64,000 bases of DNA from Actinoplanes utahensis. Its GTDB lineage: Bacteria; Actinomycetota; Actinomycetes; Mycobacteriales; Micromonosporaceae. A model generated the notes under the pieces. The model was given only the letters and a program-made list of their open reading frames with translations, was not told the DNA's origin and ran no database searches. Each line of letters opens with the position of its first letter. The first letter of the stretch is position 1. Both the position numbers and the translations under genes were made by a program. Location of the stretch: positions 40,038 through 104,037 of the forward strand of contig NZ_BOMZ01000001.1 in NCBI RefSeq assembly GCF_016862455.1, written 5' to 3'. Below are positions 1 to 8,896 of the stretch, one piece after another.

Positions 1-55
1 GCAGCACGACGATGATCATGCCGGGTCTCGGCCCGCGCTCCGCAGCCGGACGCCG

Positions 56-265
56 TCAGCTCGACGCCGCCACGTGGTGACCCAGCGCGGGTGAGATCTC
101 AGCGAGCGAGTCGATCACCGCGGTTCCGGCGTGGCCGTCGATGGCGGCGAGGACGTCCAGGCCGCGTCGGCGCCGGTCGAGGTTGGCGGCGCTGGTGAGC
201 ATCCGGGTCAGGAACACCAGGTCCAACGCAAACGGGAAGGGGAACGCCGGGTCCGCCCGCACCAT
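56..265 (-). CDS. Small hypothetical protein
   Basis: A 69-residue frame that I do not recognise. It begins MVRADPAFPFPFALDL and ends in ALGHHVAASS. It has no signal peptide, membrane segment or metal motif. No Shine-Dalgarno sequence precedes the ATG. It overlaps no better candidate and its composition is protein-like rather than shadow-like, but it is short and could be the end of a decayed gene. Confidence 0.35.
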   Translation of the reverse strand: MVRADPAFPFPFALDLVFLTRMLTSAANLDRRRRGLDVLAAIDGHAGTAVIDSLAEISPALGHHVAASS

Positions 266-340
266 GATCGCCCGATACGACCGGCACGGGAACCACCGAG
301 GCCAGTAACGTTACGAAGCCAGAAGCCTACGCTCCGTGAT

Positions 341-946
341 ATGACCTCGAGAACATTGCTGCGCGGAGCCGTCGGCGTGCTGATGGCGCTGTCCTTGCCG
401 ATGACCATGGAACCCGGCCGGCCCGCGGCCGCATCGGTCCACGGGCCGCACGAACCCCCGCCCGACGACCCCTTCCCCCGCCAGGTGGAGATCAGCTTCC
501 ACATGACGGAGAACACCCGGGAGCTCCGGCGCACCGACGAGGTGACGTTCACGGCGACGAAACGGGAGCCCTGCACCCCCGGCGGCCAGTGCGACTACGT
601 GATCGACGAGGACAGCGCCACGGTGGCCCTGGAGTACGACGACCTCAAGTTCGGCTGTCAGGGCACGGCCTCCGCGCCGCCGTTCAGCTGGGTGCGGGGC
701 AGGGTCGGCTTCGACATGCAGGAGGACGACGGCTCCCATCTGTTCGACTTCACGATCGAACTCGACTACGCCACCACCCGTTACCGTTGCGATGACGGCA
801 CCTCGGGCGGCGACGGCGGCAACTCCAGCAACGGTTCCACCGATGCCGGTACTCCCTGGACGCCGGGGCAGGAGGAGAGCCTCGCCGTGCCGGTCAGCTC
901 GTTCCCGGACGGCACCGGATACGCCGACGTCCGCTATCGGTATTGA
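341..946 (+). CDS. Secreted hypothetical protein
   Basis: A 201-residue exported protein of unknown function. The ATG at 341 is chosen, not the longer frame from 131, because it places a signal peptide at the N-terminus: MTSRTLLRG, a hydrophobic stretch, then PAAA around residue 30. The mature part has four cysteines (in REPCTPGGQC, KFGCQG and YRCDDG), which suggests disulfides. It is rich in Asp/Glu and beta-prone segments, with a Gly/Ser/Asn-rich stretch near residues 150-165. No catalytic motif is visible and no neighbour indicates a role. The start lacks a clear ribosome binding site, so it is probable rather than certain. Confidence 0.7.
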   Translation: MTSRTLLRGAVGVLMALSLPMTMEPGRPAAASVHGPHEPPPDDPFPRQVEISFHMTENTRELRRTDEVTFTATKREPCTPGGQCDYVIDEDSATVALEYDDLKFGCQGTASAPPFSWVRGRVGFDMQEDDGSHLFDFTIELDYATTRYRCDDGTSGGDGGNSSNGSTDAGTPWTPGQEESLAVPVSSFPDGTGYADVRYRY

Positions 947-1274
947 GCGCCGGCCCCGGCCCGCGCCGCCGAACACGACGCGGGCCGGGAGACGGCGGCG
1001 GCCGGCCTTAGACCGCGACGCCGGCGGTCGACACGATCGCGTCGACGGCGGCGACCCGGGGGCCGCCGAGGATGTCGTGGATCAGGTGCACGGAGGCGTC
1101 GGTGATGCCGCAGTACTCCGCGACGCCCACGCGCAGTTGCACGTCGATGGCCCTGTCGAGGCCGTGGGCGGCCGGGCCCGCCGCCCGGCTCGAGCGTTTC
1201 CAGGGCCGGACCGAGCCACGGAAGTACCCGGCCGCCACGACGCTGCGGGTCCGCGGCTCGACCGGGCCGGTCCC

Positions 1275-1334
1275 CGCCGACCTGGCCGCCGACCTTACCG
1301 CCAACCTCCCCGCCGACCTCTCCGCCGACCTCAC
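1275..1334. repeat. Five 12-bp tandem repeats at the alkaline phosphatase stop codon
   Basis: Five successive 12-bp units close to CGCCGACCTCNC run into the complement of the phosphatase stop codon (1331-1333). The unit length keeps any reading frame open. The rest of 947-1330 holds no gene that I can support. On the complement one frame ends DAIVSTAGVAV at 1008 and may be a remnant, but it has no start or known motif. Confidence 0.7.
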
Positions 1335-2587
1335 CGCCGGGTCAGCAGCGGCTCCAGCACGTCGTGCACGTACGTGTTCGGGTGCTTGCCGGTGAACCGG
1401 TCGGCGAACGGGCCGTACGCGGTGACCGGCACGTCCTGCCCGGTGTGGTCGGTCGTCGTCCAGTCGATGCGGAACTGGAACGGCGTGCCCTTCACACCGA
1501 ACGGCCCGTCCTCGGCCGGGGAGGCGTCGTCCACGTCCTCGACCGCCAGACCGCCGGTCTCGTGGTCGCCGGTCACCACGACCAGGGTGTCCCGGTGGCG
1601 GGCGGCGAACGCCTTGGCGACCGCGACCGCCTTGTCCAGCTCCCCCATCGCCTGCAGGGTACGGGTGGCGTTGTTGCGGTGCGCGAACTCGTCCACCGCC
1701 TCCTCCTCGATCAGCAGGAAGAAGCCGTCCCGGTCGGTGGAGAGGGTGGACAGGGCCTTGCGGGTCATGTCGGCGAGGCTCACCACCGGCTGGTAGACGT
1801 CGCCCTGCCCTTCGGCCCGCTGCTGGAACATCTCCTCGTTGGCGAACAGCCCGAGCAGTTTCCCCGGCCGGGCCGCGTCGAGCTGGGCGGCCGTGGAGAC
1901 GTACTGGTAGCCGTCGGCACGGGCCCGGTCGATCAGGTTTCCCTCGGTGCCGCGGCTGTACTCCCCCGGGTCCTCGGCCGGCCGGTCCGGGTAGGCGCCG
2001 GGCGTTCCGGCCGGCAGCCACCAGTCCTCGCCGCCGCCCAGGATCACATCCGGCTTGGTGACCTCCAAATATTGCCGGGCGATGTCGTCCTGGGCGGCCC
2101 GGTCGACGGCGTTGGCGAAGAACGCGGCCGGGCTCGCGTCGGTGACCTGCGCGGTGGTGACCAGCCCGGTCGCCTTCCCGGCCGCCTTCGCCCGGCCGCC
2201 GAGCACCGGCAGCGGGTTCCCGTCCGGGTCGACGCTGATCGCGCCGTTGTAGGTGGCGACACCGGTGGCCCAGGCGCTGGCCCCGGCCGCCGAGTCGGTG
2301 ATCGCCGACTCCGGGTCGTCCGGGCTGGTGGTGAGCTGCCCGGACACCGGGAACGAGTCCATCACGAGCTGCCCGTCGAGGCCGGCGTGGTAGAGGCGGG
2401 CGGCCTCACGGTGCGCGGCCGCCATCCCGTCCCCGTTGATGAAGATGACATTACGGACCTTCGTCCCGCGGTTCTGCGCCTCTCCATCGGGCGCGGCCTG
2501 CCCGCGCACGGCTTCCCCGGCCACGGCGAACGGGGTGGCCATGAGCAGGCCGGCCGCTGCGAGCCATCGGACGGTACGTGTCGGCAC
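1331..2587 (-). CDS. Secreted alkaline phosphatase (PF00245 family)
   Basis: Hydrolyses phosphomonoesters outside the cell to release phosphate. The 418-residue protein starts at GTG 2587, five bases after GAGGAGG; the longer frame upstream lacks such a site. A signal peptide (RTVRWLAAAGLLMATPF) is followed by the family core. FINGDGM near residue 53 supplies a metal Asp. TDSAAGASAWATG around residue 99 holds the nucleophilic serine. GDHETGG near residue 343 supplies metal ligands, and the C-terminal DHTGQDVP supplies a further His. Length and motif order match monomeric actinobacterial PhoA-like enzymes. It is transcribed in the same direction as the upstream two-component pair, with a 124-bp gap. 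No Pho box was identified. Confidence 0.93.
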   Translation of the reverse strand: MPTRTVRWLAAAGLLMATPFAVAGEAVRGQAAPDGEAQNRGTKVRNVIFINGDGMAAAHREAARLYHAGLDGQLVMDSFPVSGQLTTSPDDPESAITDSAAGASAWATGVATYNGAISVDPDGNPLPVLGGRAKAAGKATGLVTTAQVTDASPAAFFANAVDRAAQDDIARQYLEVTKPDVILGGGEDWWLPAGTPGAYPDRPAEDPGEYSRGTEGNLIDRARADGYQYVSTAAQLDAARPGKLLGLFANEEMFQQRAEGQGDVYQPVVSLADMTRKALSTLSTDRDGFFLLIEEEAVDEFAHRNNATRTLQAMGELDKAVAVAKAFAARHRDTLVVVTGDHETGGLAVEDVDDASPAEDGPFGVKGTPFQFRIDWTTTDHTGQDVPVTAYGPFADRFTGKHPNTYVHDVLEPLLTRR

Positions 2588-2711
2588 GGGCTCCTCCTCG
2601 AACGTCGAGACATCGACGCCAGTAAACGCCGTCGCGACGCCGCACACCCGCGGGCCGACATGTTTACCCAGATCGTGGAGATACTTCCGCCGGCCGGGTG
2701 ACACGGCTTCG

Positions 2712-3365
2712 TCAGGCGGTCTCCATCAGCCCGGCCTCGTAGGCGACGATGACCAACTGGATCCGGTTGCGCGCGCCGAGCTTGGCCAGCAGCCGTGCGA
2801 CGTGCGTCTTCGTGGTCGCCAGGCTGATGTGCAGCCGCTCGGAGATCTCGGTGTTGGACAGGCCCTGCGCGACCAGCAGGAGAACGTCGCGTTCCCGCTC
2901 GGTGACGCCGGCGAGCCCGTGCGGCAGGCCCCGGCGCGGCTCGGGCCGGTCGGCGAACTCGCGGATGAGCCGCCGGGTGATCTGCGGCGCCAGGATCGCG
3001 TCACCGCCCGCGATCACCTGGATCGCGGTCAGCAGATCGGCCGGTGGCGTGTCCTTGAGCAGGAATCCGCTGGCGCCGGCACGCAACGCCGCGTACACGT
3101 ACTCGTCCAGATCGTACGTGGTCAGCATGAGGACCTTGACGTCCGGAACCCGGGCCAGGACCTGCCGGGTGGCGTCGATGCCGTTGAGCCGGGGCATGCG
3201 GATGTCCATCAGCACGACGTCGGGCCGCAGGCGGGTGACGACGTCGACCGCTTCGGCACCGTCACCGGCCTCACCGACCACGGTGAGGCCGGGCGTGGTG
3301 TCGAGGAGGACTCCGAAACTCGCCCGCACCAAAGCCTGATCGTCGACGACCACGACGCGCGTCAT
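2712..3365 (-). CDS. NarL/LuxR-family response regulator
   Basis: A 217-residue DNA-binding response regulator. The receiver domain covers residues 1-120, with the acidic pocket DD at 8-9, the phosphoacceptor D54 in LMDIRMP, and the conserved Lys in FLLKDTPP. The C-terminal LuxR helix-turn-helix (about 150-212) reads LTERERDVL-like followed by GLSNTEISERLHIS. Its start overlaps the kinase stop as ATGA (3362-3365), so the two are translationally coupled. The divergent ABC exporter at 4675 is the likely target, as is common for this arrangement. Confidence 0.95.
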   Translation of the reverse strand: MTRVVVVDDQALVRASFGVLLDTTPGLTVVGEAGDGAEAVDVVTRLRPDVVLMDIRMPRLNGIDATRQVLARVPDVKVLMLTTYDLDEYVYAALRAGASGFLLKDTPPADLLTAIQVIAGGDAILAPQITRRLIREFADRPEPRRGLPHGLAGVTERERDVLLLVAQGLSNTEISERLHISLATTKTHVARLLAKLGARNRIQLVIVAYEAGLMETA

Positions 3366-4519
3366 GCCGGCTCCTCCCCCAGGGGCAGTCGTGCGTGGAC
3401 CCGGAAGCCCGGCCGCGGTGGCGGAAAAGGTCCGGCGCTGAGCCGGCCACCGTACACGGCGACGCGTTCCCGCATGCCCATCAGGCCGTGCCCGGAGCCG
3501 GTCCCCGGGCGCGTGCCGGCGGCCGTCCCGTCGTCGGTGACCTCGATGGTCAGCGCCTCCGGCTGGTAGTCCAGCAGCACCTCGGCCCGGGCCGGGCCGG
3601 CGTGCTTCACCACGTTGGTCAGCGCCTCCTGGACGATCCGGTACGCGGAGAGTTCCATCCCGGGCGGCAGCGGCCGCCGCCGGCCCCGGGTGCGCACCTC
3701 GACGGGGACCCCGGCGGCGTTCGTCCGGGCCACCAGCGTCGCGAGATCGGCCAGGCCAGGCGCCGGGTCCAGGGCGGGCCCGTCGTCGTCGAGGGCGCCG
3801 GCGTCCTCGGCACGCAGCGCGGTCAGCAACTGGCGCAGCTCCGTCAGGCTGCTGCGGCTGCTGTCCTCGATGGCCTCCAGCGCCCGGAGGGCCTCCCGCG
3901 GCCGGACCTCGAACACGTGCCGTGCCACTCCGGCCTGGATCGTGATCACACTCATCCCGTGCGCGAGGACATCGTGCAGCTCCCGGGCGATGCGGAGCCG
4001 TTCCTGGGACACCGCCCGCTCGGCGGCCTGGCCCCGTTCACTCGCGACATATCTGCGGTGCAGCCGGACCGCGACCCCGATCGCGCCGATCGTGGTCATG
4101 ATCAGCCCACCACTGAACATCGGCCCGGCCGCCTCGTCGAGGTGGAAGTCGTAGGCTGCCAGGATCGCGAGCAGGGTGGTGGTGAGGGCGGCGACTCCGG
4201 CGCCCGCCGCGAGCCACTCCGGCGCCAGCACCAGAAGGGGATAGAGGGCCATCGCCCGGGCCAGGTCCGCGTCACGGATCACCTCGAACTGCGGCGCCAT
4301 CGCGGAGAACGCCAGCACCACGCCGAACACCGGGACGGGCCAGATCCGGCGGACCGCCAGCGGCGCCGTCATGGCGACGACCGTCAGCGGCCCGAGGGCT
4401 CCCGGCTGGACGCTCACCAGTCCCACCGCCGCCAGCACCGCGGCGGCCAACGCATCGATGACCAGCCAGTGCCCGGGGCGCAGTCGGGCGGCCAGTCGTG
4501 GGCGGGCTTCCTGCGGCAC
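3362..4519 (-). CDS. Sensor histidine kinase (HisKA_3 type)
   Basis: A 385-residue membrane sensor that phosphorylates the adjacent regulator. The GTG at 4519 is chosen because the longer frame would add an Arg-rich, non-family N-terminus; the ribosome site is weak. Four to six hydrophobic segments span about residues 15-150. The dimerisation box ERLRIARELHDVLAH carries the phosphoacceptor H182. The HATPase domain ends with GHGLMGMRERVAVYGGRL, the G-box typical of NarX/DesK-type kinases. It lies divergent to the ABC exporter across about 155 bp. The signal is unknown; similar loci sense antibiotics or envelope stress. Confidence 0.93.
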   Translation of the reverse strand: MPQEARPRLAARLRPGHWLVIDALAAAVLAAVGLVSVQPGALGPLTVVAMTAPLAVRRIWPVPVFGVVLAFSAMAPQFEVIRDADLARAMALYPLLVLAPEWLAAGAGVAALTTTLLAILAAYDFHLDEAAGPMFSGGLIMTTIGAIGVAVRLHRRYVASERGQAAERAVSQERLRIARELHDVLAHGMSVITIQAGVARHVFEVRPREALRALEAIEDSSRSSLTELRQLLTALRAEDAGALDDDGPALDPAPGLADLATLVARTNAAGVPVEVRTRGRRRPLPPGMELSAYRIVQEALTNVVKHAGPARAEVLLDYQPEALTIEVTDDGTAAGTRPGTGSGHGLMGMRERVAVYGGRLSAGPFPPPRPGFRVHARLPLGEEPA

Positions 4520-4674
4520 CCGCCCACGGTAGCCCCACCGGACGGCGCGGACGTCCGCCCCCGGACCGTCATCCGCACGGCCGATGACAATCGCACAGTC
4601 GGCCGTGCGGCGGAGCCGGTGAAGCACTCCCCGGACCGATGCGCGACCGCCGCCGCGAGGACCACGCTGGACAC

Positions 4675-5610
4675 ATGCCATCCGACGACATCGAGGTCCG
4701 CGAACTGATCAAGAGGTACGGAACGACGACCGCGGTGGCGGACCTGTCGTTCACCGTGCGACCCGGCCGGGTGACCGGCTTCCTCGGCCCGAACGGAGCG
4801 GGCAAGTCCACCACGATGCGGATCATCCTCGGCCTGGACCGGGCCACCTCGGGCTCCGCGACCGTGGGGGGCCGCCCGTTCACCGACGCGATCCAGCCGC
4901 TGCGGCAGGTCGGCGCGCTCCTGGACGCCGCCGCCGTGCACGGGGGCCGCACCGCGTACCTGCACCTGCTCGCCCTGGCCCGCAGCAACGACATCGGCCG
5001 GCGGCGGGTCGGTGAGGTGCTCGACACGGTCGGGCTCACCGACGTCGCCGGGAAGCGCGTCAAGGGCTTCTCGCTCGGCATGCGGCAGCGGTTGGGCATC
5101 GCTGCGGCCCTGCTCGGCGATCCTCCGGTGCTCATGCTCGACGAACCGGTCAACGGGCTGGACCCGGAGGGGATCCACTGGATCCGCGGCTTCCTGCGGT
5201 CGCTGGCCGCGGAGGGGCGCACGGTGTTCGTCTCCAGCCACCTGATGAGCGAGATGCAGGACACCGCCGACCATGTGATCGTCGTCGGGCAGGGCCGGCT
5301 GGTCGCGGACACGACGATGGCCGGCCTCATCCACGCCTCCGGGCACCACTGGGTCCGGGTCCGCACGCCGCACCCGGCCGCACTGGTCCCCCTGCTCCGC
5401 AGGGCCGGAGCGGTCGTGGATCCGCTCGACGACGGCGCGCTGACGGTGACCGGTCTCGACAGTGACCGGATCGGGGACCTGGCCGGCGAGGCGGGGCTGC
5501 GGCTGCACGAGTTGTCCCCGCACCGCGCCTCGCTGGAAGCCGCATTCATGGACCTGACCCGCGACGTGGTGCGTTACCGCGGCGCCGAGACGGACGGAGC
5601 GATCCGATGA
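4675..5610 (+). CDS. ABC transporter ATP-binding protein (DRR/bacitracin-export type)
   Basis: A 311-residue ATPase that powers export by the downstream permease. Walker A GPNGAGKST is at residues 38-46, followed by the signature FSLGMRQRLGIA, Walker B VLMLDEPVNGLDPEG and the switch His in VSSHLMSEM. The last 90 residues form the extra C-terminal domain usual in DrrA-like exporters. ATG 4675 (MPSDDIEVREL) is preferred over 4639 because it begins at the family N-terminus. The stop overlaps the permease start as ATGA. Its substrate cannot be told from sequence. Control by the divergent two-component pair is likely. Confidence 0.94.
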   Translation: MPSDDIEVRELIKRYGTTTAVADLSFTVRPGRVTGFLGPNGAGKSTTMRIILGLDRATSGSATVGGRPFTDAIQPLRQVGALLDAAAVHGGRTAYLHLLALARSNDIGRRRVGEVLDTVGLTDVAGKRVKGFSLGMRQRLGIAAALLGDPPVLMLDEPVNGLDPEGIHWIRGFLRSLAAEGRTVFVSSHLMSEMQDTADHVIVVGQGRLVADTTMAGLIHASGHHWVRVRTPHPAALVPLLRRAGAVVDPLDDGALTVTGLDSDRIGDLAGEAGLRLHELSPHRASLEAAFMDLTRDVVRYRGAETDGAIR

Positions 5611-6428
5611 CCGTACGATCCGAGACCCTGGCGACCGATCGGCCCGAGCGGCCCGCGCCGTACCCGGTCGGACTGCGCCAGGCACTGGCCGCCGAGTGGA
5701 CCAAGCTGTGGTCGGTGCGCTCCACCGGGTGGAGCCTGCTGATCACCGGCCTCACCGTCGTCGGGGTCGCCGTCGTCTCCGGCCGGACCCTGCTCTCCTA
5801 CCGACCTCCCGCCGACGTCTCCGCCGCCGATGTGGTGGGCGCCGCGATGGAGGGCGTCGTCTTCGGCCAGCTGGCGATCGGGGTCCTGGGCGCGATGGTG
5901 ATCACCGGCGAGTACGGGACCGGCATGATCCGCAGCACTCTGGCGGCCGTACCGGCCCGGAACCGGCTCCTGCTCGCCAAGGCGATCGTCGTCGCCGCGG
6001 TCGCCCTGGTCACCGGAACGCTCACCGGTTTGCTCGCCTTTCTCGTCGCCAGGCCGATGATCGGTTCCCCGGCCGCCGGGGTGAGCCTGACCGATCCCGG
6101 CGTCCTCCGTGCCGTCGCCGGCAGCGGGCTGTACCTGGCCGTGCTGGCCGTCTTCGCGCTCGCCACCGGCACGATTCTGCGGCACAGCGCCGGCACCATC
6201 ACCACGCTGATCCTCGCGATCCTGATCGTGCCGAGCATGCTCGCCCAACTGGGCGGCGCGGGACGCGCGGTGAGCCGGTGGTGGCCCACGCACGCCGGAT
6301 TCCAGCTGCTGCACGTCGACCGGCTCCCCGGACAGCTCGCGCCGTGGCCGGGATTCGTCACCTTCGCCGGGGCGACCGCGGCGCTGCTGGCGATCGCCCT
6401 CCTCCTTCTCGGCCGGCGGGACGCCTGA
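5607..6428 (+). CDS. ABC-2 type transporter permease
   Basis: A 273-residue integral membrane partner of the preceding ATPase. It has about six hydrophobic helices, beginning at SLLITGLTVVGVAVVSG, then GQLAIGVLGAMVITGEYGTGMIRSTLA, the coupling segment shared by ABC-2 permeases. It ends ALLAIALLLLGRRDA. Coupled translation with the ATPase (ATGA at 5607-5610) indicates a two-gene operon that ends at the hairpin at 6492-6525. Confidence 0.92.
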   Translation: MTVRSETLATDRPERPAPYPVGLRQALAAEWTKLWSVRSTGWSLLITGLTVVGVAVVSGRTLLSYRPPADVSAADVVGAAMEGVVFGQLAIGVLGAMVITGEYGTGMIRSTLAAVPARNRLLLAKAIVVAAVALVTGTLTGLLAFLVARPMIGSPAAGVSLTDPGVLRAVAGSGLYLAVLAVFALATGTILRHSAGTITTLILAILIVPSMLAQLGGAGRAVSRWWPTHAGFQLLHVDRLPGQLAPWPGFVTFAGATAALLAIALLLLGRRDA

Positions 6429-6491
6429 CCGCGGGCGACGAGGAGTGTGCACGGTCGGGTCGTGGCGCCGCGACCGGGCAACGGGGGTGTG

Positions 6492-6525
6492 CGCGGCCCG
6501 GTCGTGGCGTCACGACCGGGCCGCG
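6492..6525. terminator. Bidirectional hairpin terminator
   Basis: A perfect 15-bp inverted repeat (6492-6506 with 6511-6525) with a 4-nt loop GCGT lies between the permease (plus) and the lectin/beta-helix gene (minus), which converge here. No T-run follows, as is usual in GC-rich actinobacteria. Confidence 0.8.
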
Positions 6526-6553
6526 TACTTCGCAACCTCCGCGCTTCAGCCGG

Positions 6554-8161
6554 TCAGCACCAGGTCAGCGTGGAGTTCGTCCGCGTGACGTTGCTGATCG
6601 TGTTGTTGCTGCCGGTGCACGGGCTCCAGGTGACGTTGGTGTCGGACACCGTCAGGTTCTGGAACCGGATGCCGCTGGACGGGGCGAACTCGGCCCGGGA
6701 GGCGATGCGCACCTCGCCACCACCGGAGACCGTGCCCGAGACGCCGGCGACGACCACGTTGTAGCAGTTCTCCACCAGGATCGCGTTGTTGCCGGTGCCG
6801 GCGATGTCGACCCGGTCGATGGTCGCGCCGCCGCTCTCCGAGACGCAGAAGACGCCGCGGCCGCCGCCGCGGGCCTTGACCAGGCCGACCTTGACGTTGT
6901 CGGGGTAGGACGAGCCGACCCGGCCGTTGCGGTTGGCCATCCGGAACGCCGCGTAACCGGTGCCCGTCCCGGCGTTCTCCGCGTCGACGGTGCCGACCGT
7001 CGCGTTGATCGTCTGGTTGAGCAGCAGGCCGGACTCGCCGACGCTGCGGGCGGTCACCGTGCCGATGGTGATGCCGTCCACGCCGTACGTCTCGACGGCG
7101 TGCGAGGACGCGCCGGACACGTACACATTGTCGATCTTGACGTTGCGGGTCCACTGCGAGGTGTCGCCGCGGTTGTCGATGCGCACGCCGAGGCCGGCGC
7201 CGAGCCGCATGTCGATCTGGCCGAGCCACACGTTGGTGACGTTGCGCATGAAGATCCCGTAGATCGGGGCGCCGGTCACGTTCAGGTACGGCACCTCGAT
7301 GTTGCTCACCCCGCGCGCGTAGATCGGGGCGTAGTCGCCGCTGCCGCCACCGGTCACGTTGATCGTGCCGCACACCGACAGCGACGTGTAGCTCGCGAGG
7401 GAGATGCGGCTGCCGGCGGTCATCGTGCCGTTGCCGCGGACCACGACCCGCTGGATGCCGGTGCGCCCGGCGGTGAGGCTGCCGATGCCGGCCTGCACGG
7501 CGGCCCGGAAGTCGGCGCCGGTGTAGACGGCCGTGCCGGCGGCGTTGCGGGCGGTCCAGGTGCCGCCGCTGACGGTCACCTCGGACTGGAACGTGCCGGT
7601 GCCGCAGCCGGCCGCGGTGCCACCGCCGGCGACCCGCACCATCCGCCACTGCTGGTTGGGGTTGCCGAGGTCGGCGTACTGGGCGACCTTCGCGCCGTCG
7701 GCGGTGGCGTGCTCCCACACCTCGACGGCTTTGCCGGAGTGCCGGTTGAGCAGGCGGACATGGCCGTCCGGCGAGTCCTTGAGGGTGAACTGCTGGCGGG
7801 TGGTGCCGTTGTCGGTGTTCTGGATCAGCTGGGTGCCGTCGGTGGCGTTCGGCAGTTCCAGCAGCAGGCCGCTGTGCCGGCTCTTGATCTTGTAGTAGCC
7901 GCTGCCCGCGTCGACGAACTGCCACTGCTGCCAGTTGCCGTCGTTGCGGGTGAACTGGGCGATGCCGGCGCCCGCGGTGGTGGCCAGGTCGTAGACGTCC
8001 ATGGCCTTTCCGCTGTTGCGGTTGACCAGGGCGTACCAGGCCGAGGTGTCGACCGTGGCGGCGTTCGCCTGTTGCAGGCCGAATGCGGCACCGGCGCCGG
8101 CCAGCACGGTGACGACCGTGCCGATCAGCGCGGCACGCCAGGGGCGTTTCCTGGGGGACAT
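6554..8161 (-). CDS. Secreted ricin-type lectin / right-handed beta-helix protein
   Basis: A 535-residue exported protein that probably binds and may cleave a plant polysaccharide. The ATG at 8161 follows GGAG by seven bases. Signal peptide: RKRPWRAALIG, a hydrophobic core, then ANA. Residues about 35-185 are a ricin-type (CBM13-like) trefoil with repeated NRNSGKAMDV, RHSGLLLEL, NRHSGKAVEV and QQW/QWR signatures. The remainder is a pectate-lyase-like beta-helix with repeating N-x-V/I-x-I and VDGITIGTV units, ending in SNVTRTNSTLTWC. I see no canonical polygalacturonase or pectate lyase active site, so the catalytic role is open. A symmetric operator lies 57 bp upstream of the start. Confidence 0.85.
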   Translation of the reverse strand: MSPRKRPWRAALIGTVVTVLAGAGAAFGLQQANAATVDTSAWYALVNRNSGKAMDVYDLATTAGAGIAQFTRNDGNWQQWQFVDAGSGYYKIKSRHSGLLLELPNATDGTQLIQNTDNGTTRQQFTLKDSPDGHVRLLNRHSGKAVEVWEHATADGAKVAQYADLGNPNQQWRMVRVAGGGTAAGCGTGTFQSEVTVSGGTWTARNAAGTAVYTGADFRAAVQAGIGSLTAGRTGIQRVVVRGNGTMTAGSRISLASYTSLSVCGTINVTGGGSGDYAPIYARGVSNIEVPYLNVTGAPIYGIFMRNVTNVWLGQIDMRLGAGLGVRIDNRGDTSQWTRNVKIDNVYVSGASSHAVETYGVDGITIGTVTARSVGESGLLLNQTINATVGTVDAENAGTGTGYAAFRMANRNGRVGSSYPDNVKVGLVKARGGGRGVFCVSESGGATIDRVDIAGTGNNAILVENCYNVVVAGVSGTVSGGGEVRIASRAEFAPSSGIRFQNLTVSDTNVTWSPCTGSNNTISNVTRTNSTLTWC

Positions 8162-8217
8162 GGGGATTCTCCACTCGGATCGGGGGACGCTCGGAGGGTG
8201 GACGCTCAGATTGGGGA

Positions 8218-8231
8218 TGTGAGCGCTCACA
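8218..8231. promoter_or_regulatory. LacI-type symmetric operator
   Basis: TGTGAGCGCTCACA is a perfect 14-bp palindrome. It matches the core of the ideal symmetric lac operator and differs from the CebR boxes nearby. On the minus strand it lies just downstream of a plausible promoter (CTGACC, 17 bp, TATGTC), where a LacI-family repressor would block the lectin/beta-helix gene. Confidence 0.65.
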
Positions 8232-8261
8232 GAGCGGACATAGACTACACCCGATGTACGG

Positions 8262-8807
8262 TCAGAGCCCGGCCGCGTCGTCGTAGCGTTCCCGCAGGTC
8301 AGCCATCTGCTCGGCGGAGAGCGCCTCGGCCAGCGCCACCTCGGCGTACCGGGGCGGGAACCTCTGCCACACCCGGTCGACGTACTTCACCTCGGCCGTC
8401 GCCTCGACCACCTCGATGCCGGGCGGATCGGTGGTCATGTCCAGGATCAGCGGTCCGGCCAGCTTGACCGCCACGTCCCAGGGCCGCTGCTGCTCGGCGA
8501 CCCCGCACAGGTGGAAGCCGTAGACGGTGCGCACCTCGTCCAGCGCGGTGGCCGCGGCGGGCTCGTGACCGTAGACGCGCACCCCGCAGACCACCGCCGG
8601 TCTCGCCGCGCCGGCCGACGGCTGAACGGCATGCCCGGCGTGCTGGTGCTGCCCGGGGTCGGCCTGCTCGAGGACCGTACGCATCCGGGTCTCGATCTGC
8701 GTCCGCAGGTCCACGGGCGCCGCGTCGGACTTCGACAGGGCGAACGCACCGGCCGAGGTGGCCAGCAGGGTCGCGGCCGCCAGCCCGTACCGCAAGAAGG
8801 TCTTCAT
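8262..8807 (-). CDS. Secreted hypothetical protein
   Basis: A 181-residue exported protein with no recognised domain. The ATG at 8807 follows GAGG by six bases. A signal peptide (MKTFLRYGLAAATLLATSAGAFA) is clear. The mature protein has two cysteines (VVCGVRV and HLCGVAE), a His-rich stretch GQHQHAGHA near residue 55, and an amphipathic acidic C-terminus. It sits between the lectin and LPMO genes on the same strand, but inverted repeats separate it from the LPMO gene, so co-transcription is doubtful. Confidence 0.75.
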   Translation of the reverse strand: MKTFLRYGLAAATLLATSAGAFALSKSDAAPVDLRTQIETRMRTVLEQADPGQHQHAGHAVQPSAGAARPAVVCGVRVYGHEPAAATALDEVRTVYGFHLCGVAEQQRPWDVAVKLAGPLILDMTTDPPGIEVVEATAEVKYVDRVWQRFPPRYAEVALAEALSAEQMADLRERYDDAAGL

Positions 8808-8829
8808 CTCTGTCCTCGTCTCAGGGGAT

Positions 8830-8886
8830 CCGGCTGGTTGTCAGGGCCGCCTCGGTGGGGTCGAGACAGCCCTGACAACCAGCCGG
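8830..8886. repeat. Perfect 18-bp inverted repeat
   Basis: Arms 8830-8847 and 8869-8886 are exact reverse complements (18 bp) around a 21-nt centre. It lies upstream of the 8262-8807 gene and downstream of the LPMO terminator. It could be a second terminator for the LPMO or an operator or attenuator for the next gene. Confidence 0.75.
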
Positions 8887-8896
8887 GAGAACAAGA

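Noticed and set aside
1008..1270. Possible gene fragment on the complement ending DAIVSTAGVAV
   Set aside because: Looks protein-like in part but has no start, no motif and runs into the 12-bp repeats; cannot be supported as a gene.
5696..8467. 923-codon open frame on the plus strand
   Set aside because: Antisense or alternate-frame shadow of the permease and the beta-helix gene; low-complexity Arg/Gly/Ala protein with no family motif.
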